DNA of 64,000 nucleotides from JBKCUI01 sp052161605. GTDB lineage: Bacteria; Planctomycetota; Planctomycetia; Pirellulales; Pirellulaceae. The stretch's first letter is position 1; each line of letters opens with the position of its first letter. The stretch is from assembly GCA_052161605.1 (NCBI GenBank), contig CP197409.1. The stretch is one strand, 5' to 3'. The notes beneath the pieces were generated by a model, which saw only the letters and a list, made by a program, of their open reading frames with translations, ran no database searches and was not told where the DNA came from. The position numbers were made by a program, and so were the translations under genes. Positions 44,797-58,300 of this stretch are shown here, in pieces.

Positions 44797-45012
44797 GCCA
44801 AAACCCCCCTTTTAATGACCGAATTCGGTGCAACAAACTGCTCGAAAACGGTCTCTAACGGCTCGCTTGAGCACCGATCGGAACGATAGTAAATCCAAAA
44901 AACCGTTGGAAATCCTAAAAGGAAAAGATTGGCTTTCTTTCAAACTTCAAACTTCTTCCGCCCGACCGCTTTGGGCGGCAACCTTACTGACTGGGTCTAT
45001 CTCTTATTCTGT
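44797..45012 (+). repeat. ~220-bp direct repeat, copy A
   Basis: Starts GCCAAAAC, runs through TTTTAATGACCGAATTCGGT, then GTGCAACAAACTGCTCGAAA and ends CTTATTCTGT. Copy B at 45861-46090 has the same order with about four in five bases identical by eye and a ~13-base insertion. In the frame starting at GTG/ATG the differences are mostly amino-acid changing, so the repeat is probably not conserved as protein. The two copies bracket the zeta-toxin-like pair. Confidence 0.85.
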
Positions 45013-45165
45013 GAACGAAGACCATTATTTAGGGTGCCGTGAAGTTTACGGACACAGTGTTTGATGGTCGAATCAATAACGCTTAATCACATTCAATCGC
45101 TGGTCTTGGTACAATTTGGGGGCTCGCTGTAAAAAACTTTACCCCATACCGTTTCGAGATAGCTC

Positions 45166-45534
45166 ATGGGTGAACCTTCGCAACCAACGATCTACATCCT
45201 CGCTGGGCCAAACGGGGCAGGTAAAACAACGTTTGCAAATTCATTCTTGCCAAAGCTCGCCAATTGTCTCGAGTTTCTTAATGCGGATCTGATTGCTGCC
45301 GGATTAGCTCCATTTGCTCCAGAGACGCAGGCCGTCCGAGCGTCGGAACTCCTGCTGAAGCGAATCGATGAGTTGGTAGCGACTCGAACGACCTTTTCGT
45401 TCGAAACCACCTTGGCAGCCAGAAGCTACCGAGCTTCAATTCTGCAATGGCGTCGCTTGGGATATCGCATAGTACTGTATTTCATCTGGCTTCCTTTCCG
45501 CCAGTTTCTGTTGTTAAGATTGAGGGTGAAATAA
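45166..45534 (+). CDS. Truncated zeta-toxin-family P-loop protein
   Basis: 122 residues. Walker A is YILAGPNGAGKTTFANSFLP (~9-28), then EFLNADLIAAGLAPFAPE and FSFETTLAARSYRASI (~78-93), all typical of the bacterial zeta-toxin-like kinase family. Full-length relatives are ~190-200 residues and continue with a GGHxxP motif and a C-terminal YDNS-like region; here the frame ends LYFIWLPFRQFLLLRLRVK and those parts are absent. Other frames after 45500 do not restore them. Such kinases phosphorylate nucleotide-sugar precursors or other small molecules, often in toxin-antitoxin pairs; this one is probably inactive. The partner gene begins 60 bases downstream. Confidence 0.82.
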   Translation: MGEPSQPTIYILAGPNGAGKTTFANSFLPKLANCLEFLNADLIAAGLAPFAPETQAVRASELLLKRIDELVATRTTFSFETTLAARSYRASILQWRRLGYRIVLYFIWLPFRQFLLLRLRVK

Positions 45535-45594
45535 CATGTGTCCTAGACTACAATAGGTGGGAACGTATTCAACCGCACCGTAAGGACTCATTCA

Positions 45595-45804
45595 ATGATA
45601 AGAAGTAACTCTCCAGACTCGCTGATCACTAAAGCGGACCTGGCATTCGAGGCTGCTTGTCGAAAGGTTATCGATCGAGCTCGCCAATCAAATACCGAAA
45701 TCGTTATTTGGCGTGATGGAAAGATCGTAGAACTATCACCTGAAGAAGCGAAAGTGGAATTGGAATTGAACCTAGCCAAAAGAGACTCAGAGCTCCTCAG
45801 CTAA
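45595..45804 (+). CDS. Small partner (antitoxin-like) of the zeta-type protein
   Basis: 69 residues with AAGGA eight bases upstream of the ATG. The sequence FEAACRKVIDRARQSNTEIVIWRDGKIVELSPEEA resembles the short proteins often found directly downstream of zeta-toxin-like kinases. In those families the small protein is presumed to be the antitoxin. It is intact although the kinase gene before it is truncated. It lies 56 bases before the second copy of the direct repeat. Confidence 0.7.
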   Translation: MIRSNSPDSLITKADLAFEAACRKVIDRARQSNTEIVIWRDGKIVELSPEEAKVELELNLAKRDSELLS

Positions 45805-45860
45805 TGGGACCTCGCGTTCCAATGAGCAACGAACATAGGTAGACCTCTTCGCTGACCGCC

Positions 45861-46090
45861 GCCAAAAACCCTCTTTTAATGACCGAATTGGGTGCAACAA
45901 AGTGCTCGAAAACAGTATCTCATGGCTCGCTTGGCCACCGTTCGGAACAATAGGAAATCCAAAACACCTTTGGTAATCCTACAGGGAAAAGATTGGCCTT
46001 CTTTCAAACTTCCAACTTCACCCTTCAAGCTTCTTCCGCCCGACCGCAGTTGGAGGAGACCTTACAGACTAAGTCTATATCTTATTCTGT
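45861..46090 (+). repeat. ~220-bp direct repeat, copy B
   Basis: Same orientation and order as copy A at 44797-45012, with an extra CACCCTTCAAGCTT-type insertion near 46018. It is followed immediately by an intrinsic terminator at 46093-46129, while copy A is not. The stretch 45805-46320 contains no convincing gene. Confidence 0.85.
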
Positions 46091-46092
46091 CA

Positions 46093-46129
46093 AGTGTGAT
46101 CGTTTGAATCGAGCGATCGCACTTTTTTT
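46093..46129 (+). terminator. Intrinsic terminator after direct repeat B
   Basis: AGTGTGATCG, 11-nt loop, CGATCGCACT (nine pairs and one G-T wobble), overlapping a run of seven T. Oriented for plus-strand transcription out of the zeta-partner/repeat-B segment. Confidence 0.85.
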
Positions 46130-46249
46130 ACGTAGATTCGGCTGGGACACACACTGAATCGTTCGGCTCTGGAATCGTTGGCAATAGTTGGTCGGACTAC
46201 GACTGCAATTCAGCCAACAAGCACTGGTCCCACGAGAGTCGGCTCGGCC

Positions 46250-46285
46250 CGCGACATCGTATTGGTCCGCGACATCGTATTGGTC
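46250..46285. repeat. Two tandem 18-bp units
   Basis: CGCGACATCGTATTGGTC repeated exactly twice, 36-71 bases beyond the stop codon of the giant RHS gene. A third, partial CGC follows. Confidence 0.85.
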
Positions 46286-46320
46286 CGCTCCAAAATTCGT
46301 AACAATTCGGCCCGTAACAG

Positions 46321-49300
46321 TTAGGGAAGTTTCCCAAAATTTTCGAATAGCGCCGGGAGTAACTCGTTCGACACTTTGTCCTGAATGTTCCGAATCTCGT
46401 CGACCATGTCTTTAGATTTAGTAATCGATTCCTGAGTGTCACGGGACTTAGGGTCCATTCCTTTATTAACTGATTCTCCGATTTCCTCGACTATACGGTG
46501 CGGAGTCTTATTGCCCCCCCGACCTCGACCAGCCCCGCCTGCCTCTGTATTTGGTTTTGGGACAGAAACGGGATTTGGGTTAAAGTTAATTCCTCCGCTC
46601 TGGGCGAGTGAGAGCTGCAACTGAGGCAATAGTCCCAACGATTTCATTAGGCTCTGAAGACGACTATTTGCATCGTTAATTGCTGCTTGAAGGCGCGGTT
46701 CAATCTTTTGATAGCCTCGTGCCATGACTCGTTGTGCAGCGGTCATGAACACGGCCGTTTCGATGATCTGCCCGGTGACGTATGCCACTGCATTGGCTTG
46801 CCCTAGCGCGATCGCCTTTCTCGCGTCTGTTAGTGGCTCTCCTGTCGGTCCTTCTGGATCATAAAATGCATCCACCAACGCTCCCATATCGTTTGCAACC
46901 ATAGCTCCTCCAACTCCCAACAAAGCAACTGCAAGTCGTCCGGTTCCAACCATCTTTCCAATAATCCCAGCAAAAACAGCGGCTTTCAGTCCCTCACCAA
47001 TACTAACATCCATTGCTTTTCCAGAGCCAGCACTTTTAAGGGTGGTCCCGAGTCCAACCAGGAGAGAGCTGGCGACCGTAACGGATGTCATCACCCCTGC
47101 CAAATTGAAATTGGCGAAAAGACCTGTTGGATCGATTGCATTCACAGGATCGTTATGCACATACGTGTACTTGTGGAGACTTTGAGGAAAATCAAAGAAT
47201 CCAGGATGAGGGTCAGACGAAATGAATCTTCCTAGCCCTGGGTCATAAAGTCGAACTCCCATCCTAACTAGTTGATTGATTGTTCCCCGTTGACTTCCTG
47301 CAAATCCAATCAAGTCCTCAGAGCCTCCACTTTCTTCTCGCAAGACACCAAAACTATCGTATGTAAATCGATGAAGAACTTCCCCTTGGAGACCTACGTG
47401 AACGCGCACCGTTCCTAGACGATCCGTAATCGGAATGACTCCCACGTCACCCCGATACACCAGCTCTCTTCCCTTTCCATGAATATGGACGATCGAAGAC
47501 TCGCCCTCCGTTAGCTCCGCCATTATACTACCGCGCGAAAACACATAGTCTCTAAACCAGCGTATGGTTTTCGGACCTGTACTCGTCTCGATAAGATTTC
47601 CTTGCGCATCGTACTTGTATACCTCCGAACGAGTCCCTTCGACTGTTGACTGGCGAAAACTCATGAGCTGTTGGTCTGAATTCCACTCAAACGCCTCCGT
47701 GGTTGTATCTGAGACCCTTCGAATCAGGGACCCGCTGCGATTGTATTGATAAGAAGAGATGCCAGATGCGTCGGTAACACTAAGCAACCGATCGTCTAAG
47801 TCGTATTGATACTCTGAGATACCATCCAACGAGTCGATCCTGGAAAGCCGGTTTCCAACGAGATCATAATTATAGGCCGTCGCTCTTATCGCGACTCCTT
47901 GGCTGTATTCGATTTCTTGCAGCAATTGATATCGACTATCGTACTGAAACTCGATTCGTTTGCCACCTTCATTCTTCGCGACAACTCTTCCAGTCGAGTC
48001 AAGCGAATAATGTAACTCTAGGATCGTTTCGTCTCCTCGAAGTACCTCTTTGCTAACAAGGCGATTCCTTTGGTCGTATCCATAAAATTCCTCAACGGCA
48101 TCTCCACGTTCAATTCGGATCGTATTTCCTACCGCGTCATAATAGTAGCGGGAAACATATCCATTATGGTCTGTGGTCGCTGAGATGCGCCCTAGTGAGT
48201 CGTAGTCTAGACGTACATTGCTGTGTGGAGAAGAAATCTCTACGACTCGCCCATTTGAATCGTACTGATAGTACGTCCATCCTAGATCATCTTGACGAAC
48301 GGCACCTACATTTCCTCTTGAATTATATTCATACTCGATGATATGGGAATCTCGTTCTGAACGAACAAGTCGACCTGCTGGGCTGTAGGAGAATTGAGTT
48401 GTCCCCTCCGGGCTTGTTTTCGTTATGACCGCGTTTCTATGATTGTACTGGAATGTCAAAATGTCTCCATCAGGATTAATCCTCTTGGACATATTGCCAC
48501 GCTCATCATACTCAGTCGTCCAGGTATGTCCGCTAGGACTGATTCGAGATGTCTCTCTGCCCATAACGTCATAGCCAATAACCGTTTCCCTACCAAGGCC
48601 GTCGATAATCTTAGAGACGTTGCCTTGCCAATCGTACTCGTATCGCGTCGTTACCCCTAATCCATCGGTTATTGAGAGGATCTGACCGAGATCATTTCGG
48701 GCATACGTCGTATATTTGCCGTTTTCATCCGTGATCATCAGAATTCTACCAAAGAGATCGAATTGCTGCGTTCTTACCGTCCCGTCTGCGAATTCAATAC
48801 GTACTACATTTCCAGCGTCGTCATATCCGTATTGGGTTTTTCTACCCAGTGCGTCAGTTTCAGCAATTTTCCTCCCTTCTACGTCATATTCGAATTGGGT
48901 AACGTTGTCTTCAGGTGCCCTTATTGCGACCAACAAGTCACGTGCATCATAATAAAAATGAGTTATGTGACCTAAGCTGTCCGTAATAGAGGTTAGTCGA
49001 TTCACTAAATCGTAGGTATACAGTTCTCTAGGATTGTCGTTTGGATCGTTAGGAGTATCATCGGGATAAATCTCAGCGACCAGATTCCCGACAAGATCAA
49101 ATTCCCACCGCGTGACGTAGCCATCCTCATCCCTATACGCAACGAGATTTCCCGTCGAATCATACTCACGACTCGTAAAACTATCGTCCTCGTGAGTCAC
49201 TCTAGATAGCCGACCCGCTGAATCATACTGAAGCCATGATGTAACATTTCCGTAGGTCCGGGAAGCAACGTATCCGAGATCATCGTAGGTGATCACCCCG

Positions 49301-52300
49301 ACGGAACCGTCCGGTTTTTCACTACGGGTTATTCTACCAGCACTGTCATAGGTGTTTAATTGGACAATCTTTAGTAGACCCGAATCTGTTTCGATTTCAG
49401 ACTCGCTCGATAGAATCTTACCGAGCCGGTCAAAACTGGCGGTCCAATTGTGTCCATAGAAGTCCGTCCAGCCGATTCGATTTCCGATGGAATCAAACTG
49501 ATTCGTGATAACCGGCAATGAACCATGCTTTACACTCTTCACTTTGCCGGCTGTTTGATACTCCATTGTCGACCGAACGCCGGTTGCATCAATGATACTC
49601 GTAAGATCACCTCTGGAATCATAGAAATATTCCGTCCTTAAGCCTGAAGGGGAAACTTTGGATTTGAGCCTGCCCACAAGATCATAGGTCAACAGAGTTG
49701 TATTTCCTGCTGGATCAACAATCTTTGTTACGTTGCCTAATGCATCTGAGCTGTACTGCGTTTTTCGGCCAAGTGCATCCACTGATTCGGCAAGCCAGCC
49801 GTTGCTATCGTAGGAATATTTGGTTAAGTCGCCGCGCGCATCAAGAACTGTTAGAGGATTTCCTAGCTCGTCATAGGAAACCAAAGTTATACCACCTCGA
49901 CTATCTACAACGCGATGCCTATGTTGGTCGGGTTCGATATCGTGCTCAATAAGCCCTCCAGCAACCGAATTGGTTCGCTTAATTCGACCTTCTTGGTCAT
50001 ATTCCACTACCGACTCGAGCTCACCCAATGGATTTGTAATGGCCTGCAGAAAGTGGGGGATATCCAAACGATATTGCATTCGAGTCGTTAGATATACTCT
50101 GTCGGTGACCGAGACTAAATCTCCGCTCGAAGAATAACCATAACGAATCGCATGGCCGGCCGGATCGGTGATGGAGGTAATGCGACCGTGGCGGTCGCGG
50201 GCGATTGTTATACCGACGTCTCCTAGCGAACTGGTGATGCCGCTATCGCTAAAGGTCAACGTGTTGCCGTTGCGATCTACGGACGTTTGCATCAACCCGG
50301 TGGTGCCGTCGATGAAGTAGCGGGTTCCGTCGGCCAGCGTAACCGTAAAGCCGCCGCCGAAATCGGGACTAGCGGGGTTCCAAGGCATGCCCCCGGTGGC
50401 ATACAGTTCTCCAAACTGATTGACGGTCAACCAGCCACTGCCTGCACTCAGTGTAGCAGTGTTTCCGCGATCGGGAGTGTAACGGGGTGAGGCTACTATG
50501 AGATTTTCGTTTCGCGAAAAACCTGGTAGGACCTTAATCTCAGGTGTAAACGTCCAGCCAACTCGCTGGCCGCCCGGCAATGTCATGAATATCTTGGTGC
50601 CAGAACGAAACGGAGTATAGATGCCTAAATCTTCTAATCCGCTCTTAGGCAAACTGACACGCAGGTCGGTATTGCGGTACTCCATCCGCCAACCATAACC
50701 GAAATCACCGTCCCGATCAGCTCGCAGCGTGTCATAGGTGCGAACGATAGAAATCGGTATGCCGGCCACAGGAATCGTGAGATCTTCAAAGCTCAAACGG
50801 AAATTGCCGAGCTTGAGATTGCCTGTCACCGAGACCTCAACTTCTATTGATGCAAAACTGCCGAAGGTGTCGAGTACTTCTAGCTTGAGGACGTAGTGGT
50901 CGTTCTCAAACAGTGTCGTATCCCACTTGCCCAACGATGCTGCCGAGACTTGTGTGGTCCCCGCATGGATCACTCTGTATTGCGTTTGGTCGATGCGTCG
51001 ATAGCTGAGTGTATAACGCTCGAAATCGGGTGAAATCGCTGTGCCGATGATGTCAACAAAGCCGCTCACTGCGGTCCCGTCGCCGATGCTGGTGATGGCG
51101 GCTTCGGGTGCGGGATTGCCGCTGCCGTCCTCTTCGCCACTCCGCATGCTGACTCGTCCCGTTGCTGTGCCAACATTCCCCGCAGCATCCGTGGCCGTTG
51201 CGATCAATCGCCCATTCCCTGGTGCAGAGAAGTAGACTCGAGCGGTTCCGTCTGGTGCCAATTCAATCGCCTGGCCGTCGACCTTCAATTCAACATTCGT
51301 TACCCCCACATTGTCCGTCGCAATGACACGCACGATGGCTGGATGAACGGTCCAGGGGAAAAGTACAGGTTCACCGGTTACGATGATCGTCAAGCGTGGG
51401 GCTTGTGTATCAGGGACGACTCCAAAGGTGTAGCTCTGCGTCGCGACAGCCCCCAATCCATCGCGCACTCGTACCACAACCTCGCGTCCTCCCAAGGACT
51501 CATCCAATTGCGTTTGCCAGCGAATTCTTCCGAGCGCGTCGATCGTCATCCCGACAGGCCCCTGAACTAGTTCGTAGGTCAGCGGCTCACGATCCGGATC
51601 GATCGCCAGCACGTCGTATCGATACATCGCTCCCTGGCTGACACTCAGCGTGGGATTGGAACGAATCTCAGGGGCTCGATTGGCGGCTCGCACATCGACT
51701 TGCAAGGATTGAACGGCTACTGCTCCCAGCGGATCGGAAGCGGTCAACACAATAGTAACTGTTCCAATGTCCGACGTTTGTGGTGTCCAGGTGATCACAC
51801 CTGAAACCGCGTCAATATCAAAGCCTGCGGGAGCGCTCCGGACTGAGTAGGTGAGGCTGTCCCCCTCGGGATCGGTTCCTTGGAGAGTGTAGACATACGC
51901 TTGCCCCACCACCGCATTGCCAGGTGCCGTACTTTGAATGGTCGGTGCCAGATTGCTAACGCCCGCCGCTACGGCAATCGAGAACGTCTGAGTCGAGAAG
52001 TGACCCAAGCCATCGCTCACCCGAATCGACACTGCGGCAAGCCCAACCTGTGCCGCAGTCGGTGTCCAGGCGATCTCGCCGGACTGTGCGTCGATCGTCA
52101 TGCCGACAGGGGCCAACACCAGTTCATGATGCAAGGGGCTGGAGGATGGATTGCTGGTTCGAACGGAATACAGATAGGTTCTTCCGACGAAGGCTTCTGT
52201 GGGAGGAACGCTCGAGATCGTCGGGACCATCGAAGAACTGCGTACGGCGATTCGGAAATTCTGTGTCGCTTCATTGCCGAACAGGTCGATACACCGAACG

Positions 52301-55300
52301 AGAACTTCTTGAACGCCCAAAGAATCCCTGGTGGGTATCCAACGGATCAAACCATATTGTGGGTCGATCGACATTCCTACCGGTGCTTGGACTAACTCGA
52401 ACAGAACCGCTTCGGGAGCGATGACATCATACGCGTAAAGAATGCCCACTCTAGCGGCCGTTTCAGGCAGCGAGAGGATACTCAGCGTTGGCAACGGTGC
52501 TCGCGAGACGACTGCAATCGAATCCGTCCTCTCGACGCGACCACCTCGGGAGTCTTCGACGGCTATCGTGACGCTCACGTTGCCGGTCTCCATGGGTTGC
52601 CACTGGACTTGGCCACTAGCGGACACCGTCATACCCACTGGTCCACTGACGAGCGAGAACGTGAGCGGCTCGTGGTCGTCATCCATGGCGACGAACTGCG
52701 TAGCGTATTGCCGCTGGACGATTGCAGTTGGTTTCAAGCCGACGACCCACTGCGGCAAATTGTTGCTACCAGCCGCTGTTACGTTCACCGTAGCTTCTTG
52801 CCGGGTGACTCCGCCAAAACCATCGTCAACTTGCAGTTCGAAGTGGAACGAGCCCACCAATCCTGGCACAAAATCGATGATACCGCTATCGTTCGCAATC
52901 GTCATACCAGTCGGGAACGTGATCAGGCGATAAGTGAACTCTTCGTGCTCCGCATCTTGGGCTCGGACTTGATATCGCCAGGCCACACCTACCTGCGAAT
53001 CGACAGGTGGAGTCGACGTAATGATCGGCGGGGTGTTGATACTGACGCTGAGATCAAAGCGTTGGATTGCAAACCGCCGTTCCTGATCCGAGACCTTGAT
53101 CAAGACGTCGTGAACGCCAGCCTGCGAGGCCAGCGGTTGCCACTGGACCAAACCACTGGTTCGATCGACGGTCATCCCTTCCGGAGCAGCGATCAGCTCG
53201 TAACGAACAGATGCAGCCAACGGTGATTGAGCGAAGGCTTGATACGTGTAGCTTCCGGGTGCCATGGCTTGTGTTATCGGCTCAGAGATAAAGACGGGAG
53301 TGGCATCCTCTTCGGGAACTGCACGCGAGCCGAAATTGACAGTCGGGGTCACAGAGTTCAGATCGAAGTGTTGAACTCCGCTCAGAGGCGTGCTTTGCAG
53401 GTATCCGGCTACTCCCACCAGCCCGACATGGGCTTGGTTGCCTGTTGTGGTCAGCAAATAACGCCCCTGCGCATCGGTGACTGCTGTCGGTTCGCCAGGA
53501 TCGTAGATGCCATTGCGGTTGGAATCCAAGAATACGGTTCTGCCAGCCTGGACAGGTTCGCCAGAACTGGTGAGTACTTGGACCTCGAAGGAACCGACAT
53601 TGCTGTTCCATGAATTCGTACTGGAATTGGCCAGGAACAGCCGCGTTGCTCCCTGGGGCACCACAATCGTCTGCTCAATACCAACGCTGGTGAGTCCATC
53701 TCCGATGAAGAAGAGCTGTCGCAGTTCGGGAGCAATCGACGTGTAGTTGATTCCATCGGGGACGTTGCCATTAGAACGAAAATCCAGTGCCTCAGGTGGT
53801 GTCTGCCATGCCGGTGACTCGTCCGTTAAGAAGACACCTAGTAACGAACCGTGATTGGGACCTGCGTATTGCGAAATGCCGTTGAGAGCATTCGAGACAG
53901 TGCCGATAGCATTATGTACGATTCCGTCCGGAGAGCGAGTCGCCACAAAGCCATCGGACCGCGTGTGGCCGGTGGCTCGAATGCGGAGTATTTGACCAGG
54001 CTGGACCGCTAACGATGGCGGAGAGCCTTGAGGGGCAGTGCTGCCGTAGGCAGTTGAACCGTTGGGCATACCGGCTAAGTACGGATTGGCAAAACCGGGG
54101 ACAATGACCCTTTGCGCTGTCGACGGCACAAGCAATAGATCGTCGATTGCAAAAGAGTTCTCGGATGAGCTGGCGTTCGGATTCGGGGGTAGTGTGCTTC
54201 CGAGCGATACAATCTCTAGAACTCCGTGCGCGCTGGGCGCAGTGAAACTGTGGCGGAACTGTTTCCAATTGCCGGCGGAAACATCTTCCAGGGTAAAGAC
54301 GGATACTAACGCCTGGCCATTCCATCGCACTTCAATCTTGGCTGCTTCGTGGTTGTTAGGTCGCAGTGTCCAGAAGCTGAAATCGTAGTTCTGACCAGCG
54401 TTCAAAGACACCATTTGCCGCCATGCCACTCGATCTTGATTGTCACCGTTGATGATTAACATGAAGTCTTGGTTCGAGCCATTGGTGTGACCGAAATAGT
54501 CGGAAGTGGATGGAATCACACGCGAGGATAACCCAACGGTGACTTGCGAATCACCGAGCCAACTCGATCCCGACTGGGGGGGGCGTTGAAAGAAGTCGGT
54601 TTCCCAACCGGCAAAGCCCGAGCTAAAGTCAGAATTAGCAATGCGATTGAAATCCAACGGCAAATCTCGCACGCCATTTCCATCGGCATCCAAGAAAGCG
54701 ATGCCGCTAATTTGCTTTAAGAAGGGTGGGACGATATCGACAGAGAACGACTGCTCTGCCACTCCGCCACGGCCATTTTCGACTCGCACGATAACTTCAT
54801 GGGTCGCATTTAACGCAAGTGCCTTTTCGCGAGAAGGAAAGTTATACCAGTCGGGATGCTCCTTGAGAGTGCCATGATTCTTTGCCGGTGAAGCATCGAC
54901 AACAGTAATGACATCCCTCGACTCGTTAAAGTTCCACTGCAAGACCAAGCCGCTTGCATCGTGCGGAACATCCGCAAACATCCCCTCAGCAATTTCTGCT
55001 CCGGTCAACGCTCGATTCCAGATTCGTTGACGTGTCAGGGAGGCCACGTTTCTTCCGCTATGTAGTGGTGAGTTGTTGTAGCTGATCCCCTCGGGGCTGA
55101 TCGCTGTTCCTACACTCCTACCGTTGATCCAGAGCGTCAATGTCTTCGACGCATCATCGAAGGTCATGGCCACGTGGGTCCACTTTCGAAACTCGACAGG
55201 CATCGGAGCAGTGACAACGGCCAAGCTATTCGTGCTATCCGGTGTACCAATCTTGGCCCGAAGGGTACCATAAAAGTACTCTAATCCATAGGAAGCGATG

Positions 55301-58300
55301 AGCCTGTTCGAAGCGGACGCCGTCTTGGCCAGCAAATTTTCCCAGACCGCACCGACAGGATCTTCAAAGTAGTACCAACCTTCGATGGTAACGCTAGACG
55401 GACGTAAACTCGGGGTATCAGGAGCCTCGATGAATCCGTAGTTCCGCGAGCCGGTATTGAGCTTTAGCGAAGAGGTCCGAGGATCCCAGTCAATTTCCCC
55501 CGTGGTCGGATGGATCGTCATCCCCTCGGGAGCTTGGACGAGGGAGTATCGGAGGGTTGATTGATTTTGTTCAGCCACGTTGGGACGATATTGATAAACG
55601 GCATCGGCCGCAACCTGAGTTACCGGAGTGCTGGTGAAGCGAGGGACATCCTGAGACACGGGGGCTGTCACAGTGACTCGGAAGCCTTGTTGTGTTACAC
55701 CACCTCGACCATCCGAGGCTTCCACGACGACACCATGGCCCCCAAGTTGTTCAGGCATAGGTGCCCAATAGATCGTGTTCGTCACTGGATCGTGCAGCAT
55801 CCCCCCCGGTGCATCGACTAATTCAAACGACACTGGGTCGTCATCGGGATCGATGGCGGTCGGCTGATAGGTCCATAGACGACTAGGGTCGAAACGATTG
55901 AGTATGAGGCTGACCGTATCGTCACCTTGATTGACCACCAGCACATCGGTAGCTCCATCGCTGTTTACATCGTCAGCCACCAGCTTGATCGGTTGCGAGC
56001 CGACATCGATCCATTGAGGGGTGGTGAATTTTCCAGCGGCCCGTTGATACAAGAATCCAACGCGACCGGCATCGGGCTGAGTAACTACCAGATCGTTGCG
56101 TCCATCCCGATTCATATCCGCAATCGCGATCGCGCCCGGATTCGAGACACCCAACACGCTGATGGCTGCTCCGAACGTCCCGTTTCCGTGCCCTGGTAGG
56201 ACGATCACTCGATCACCGCTGGGATCGGTCAAGACGACATCCAGCGTACTATCCTGCGTAACATCCCCTAAAACGAAGTCCCCCGGCTTGAAGCCCAGTG
56301 GCAGGACCAGAGATACGGAAAACGTTCCGGCGGATCCGGTCAAGACCACGATCGACTCGTCCATTTTGCTCAAGACAATCAGATCCTGGATACCATCGCT
56401 GTTCAGATCCGCGATTCGCAGATCGGAGGGACGAACGGGCAGAGCGATATCCTCGCGATTAAAATTCCCGCCGGCGGATTGTCGGAAGATCGAAACCGAT
56501 TTTCCCTGTTGGTTGGCGGTTAGAATGTCTAACAACCCGTCCTCGTCGACATCAAGCAGATCGACGGCGACCGGGTAGAGATCGGTGAAGAGGTCTTGTT
56601 GGCGTGCAAAGACTTCATCGGTGACTTGGTAGTGGATTTTGACTCGATTCAGTCCACTGATGATCGAGACCAGATCGGCTTGACCATCGCCATTCAAATC
56701 CCCTGACGCGACATCGGACACGCCCTTGGGGCGACTTAAAAAAGCGACACCTTTTGAACCGCTGGCGGACCCAGCTAGATCATCCCGTCCATCTCCGTTG
56801 AAATCGCCGATAGCAGCAAGATTCATATTGGAAACCGCCGTGAATCCATTCATCTCAGAGAACGTCCCGTCCCCGCGACCGAACAGGATGCTTTGGAAGG
56901 GCCTCAAGCTGTAGGAAATAAATCCCCAACCCCACATGGGAACCAAATCGGTGATCCCGTCTCCATTAAAGTCCCCACTATAAAGGTGAAGGCCTTGGGT
57001 GTAATAGTTTGTTGGGTCGCGGAACGTGAAATCCCCATTGCCAAACATCACCGTGGTATGAGCATTGTGGCTGCTATAGGCGATATCGTTCATGCCATCC
57101 CCGTCGAAGTCATCCACGACAAACGAGTGGATCGAGCGGTCGTGAGGAATAAAGGGTGGGTTTTCGATAACGGTCTTGCGAAAGAGCGTCGAAGCATCGG
57201 TGGCTGGTCCACCTGTTGGTTCCAGGATGACCCATCGGGCGGGAATGTTGCTGCTCGGGATAGAACGACTAAAGAAGAATATCTCCTTTTTGCCGTCTCC
57301 GTTGAGATCCCCTATGCCTACCGATTCATCAAGGTAAAAGCCATGCGCACGGGGCCAATTGGTGATGGTGTCATGGACATCCGGCAAGATGTTGTAACGC
57401 CGATTCACAGGGTCGTAGAGCAGCACAACTAAACGAGTGACGAAGTTGGTGTTGATATTTCCCGTTTGCAAACGGTAAACCAAATCCGGATATCCATCAC
57501 CATTGAAGTCGTCCACTTGAAGAGTATTGTTACTGACACCTGCTTGACCTCCGGGTGCAGTCACACTGGGCAAGAGTTGAAAGGCACCGTTTCCAAGGCC
57601 AAAGGCCTGCCGAAGCTGTGCGCCATCGATCCAAGCAAGATCGAGATTGCCGTCCAAATCGATATCCAAGACGGTCAACGAATTGGCGTTTGTGATACCT
57701 CCCATCCCAATCGTGTAAGGTCCAAAAGTCCCATCCCCAAGACCCGGTGAGAAATAAAAACCGTATCCGAATCCGATTCCGCCCAAGGTGACCAGGTCCA
57801 AGATGCCGTCGCTATTAAAATCTCCCGTAACAGTTTCTCGCATCCCAAAGGTTGTAGGCGAGAAACTGCTACCGAAGCTGTTATTGAAATTGAAATTGCG
57901 AAGGCTCTGAGGAGCTCGGAACGAACCGGGGTGATCGCCGTGAAGCAGCCCAACACTGCCAGCTTGTTCTACGTTCAACGCATTGCCCAAGAGCACATCC
58001 TTGACGCCGTCCCGATTGAAGTCAGCGATCGCAGCGAAATATGCGTTCTGCGAATTCCGGACGATTCCTGAGCCGATATCGGGCTCGAATGCGGTATTGT
58101 ACTGCGATAGTTCAAAGGAACCATCGCCACGTCCTAATCCAACCGTTAGAGAATTCTCTCCATTCAAATTGCCGAAGACGAAATCCAAATGCTCATCGCC
58201 GTTCAGATCCATTCCTCTCCCTGAATGGTTCACTATTCCGAACCATTCAACTTGGTAAGGCAGCAGAGTTACAGAACCTGTGGGAGTTCCGTCACCAAAC

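Noticed and set aside
44828..45064. Possible small protein encoded by direct repeat A (MQQTARKRSLTARL...)
   Set aside because: The matching frame in repeat B differs mostly by amino-acid-changing substitutions and a 13-base insertion, so there is no sign of selection on the protein.
45892..46107. Possible small protein encoded by direct repeat B
   Set aside because: Same reason as for repeat A; it runs into the intrinsic terminator and has no ribosome site.
46250..46285. Two 18-bp tandem units as a CRISPR or iteron start
   Set aside because: Only two exact units with no spacers and no replication or Cas gene nearby.
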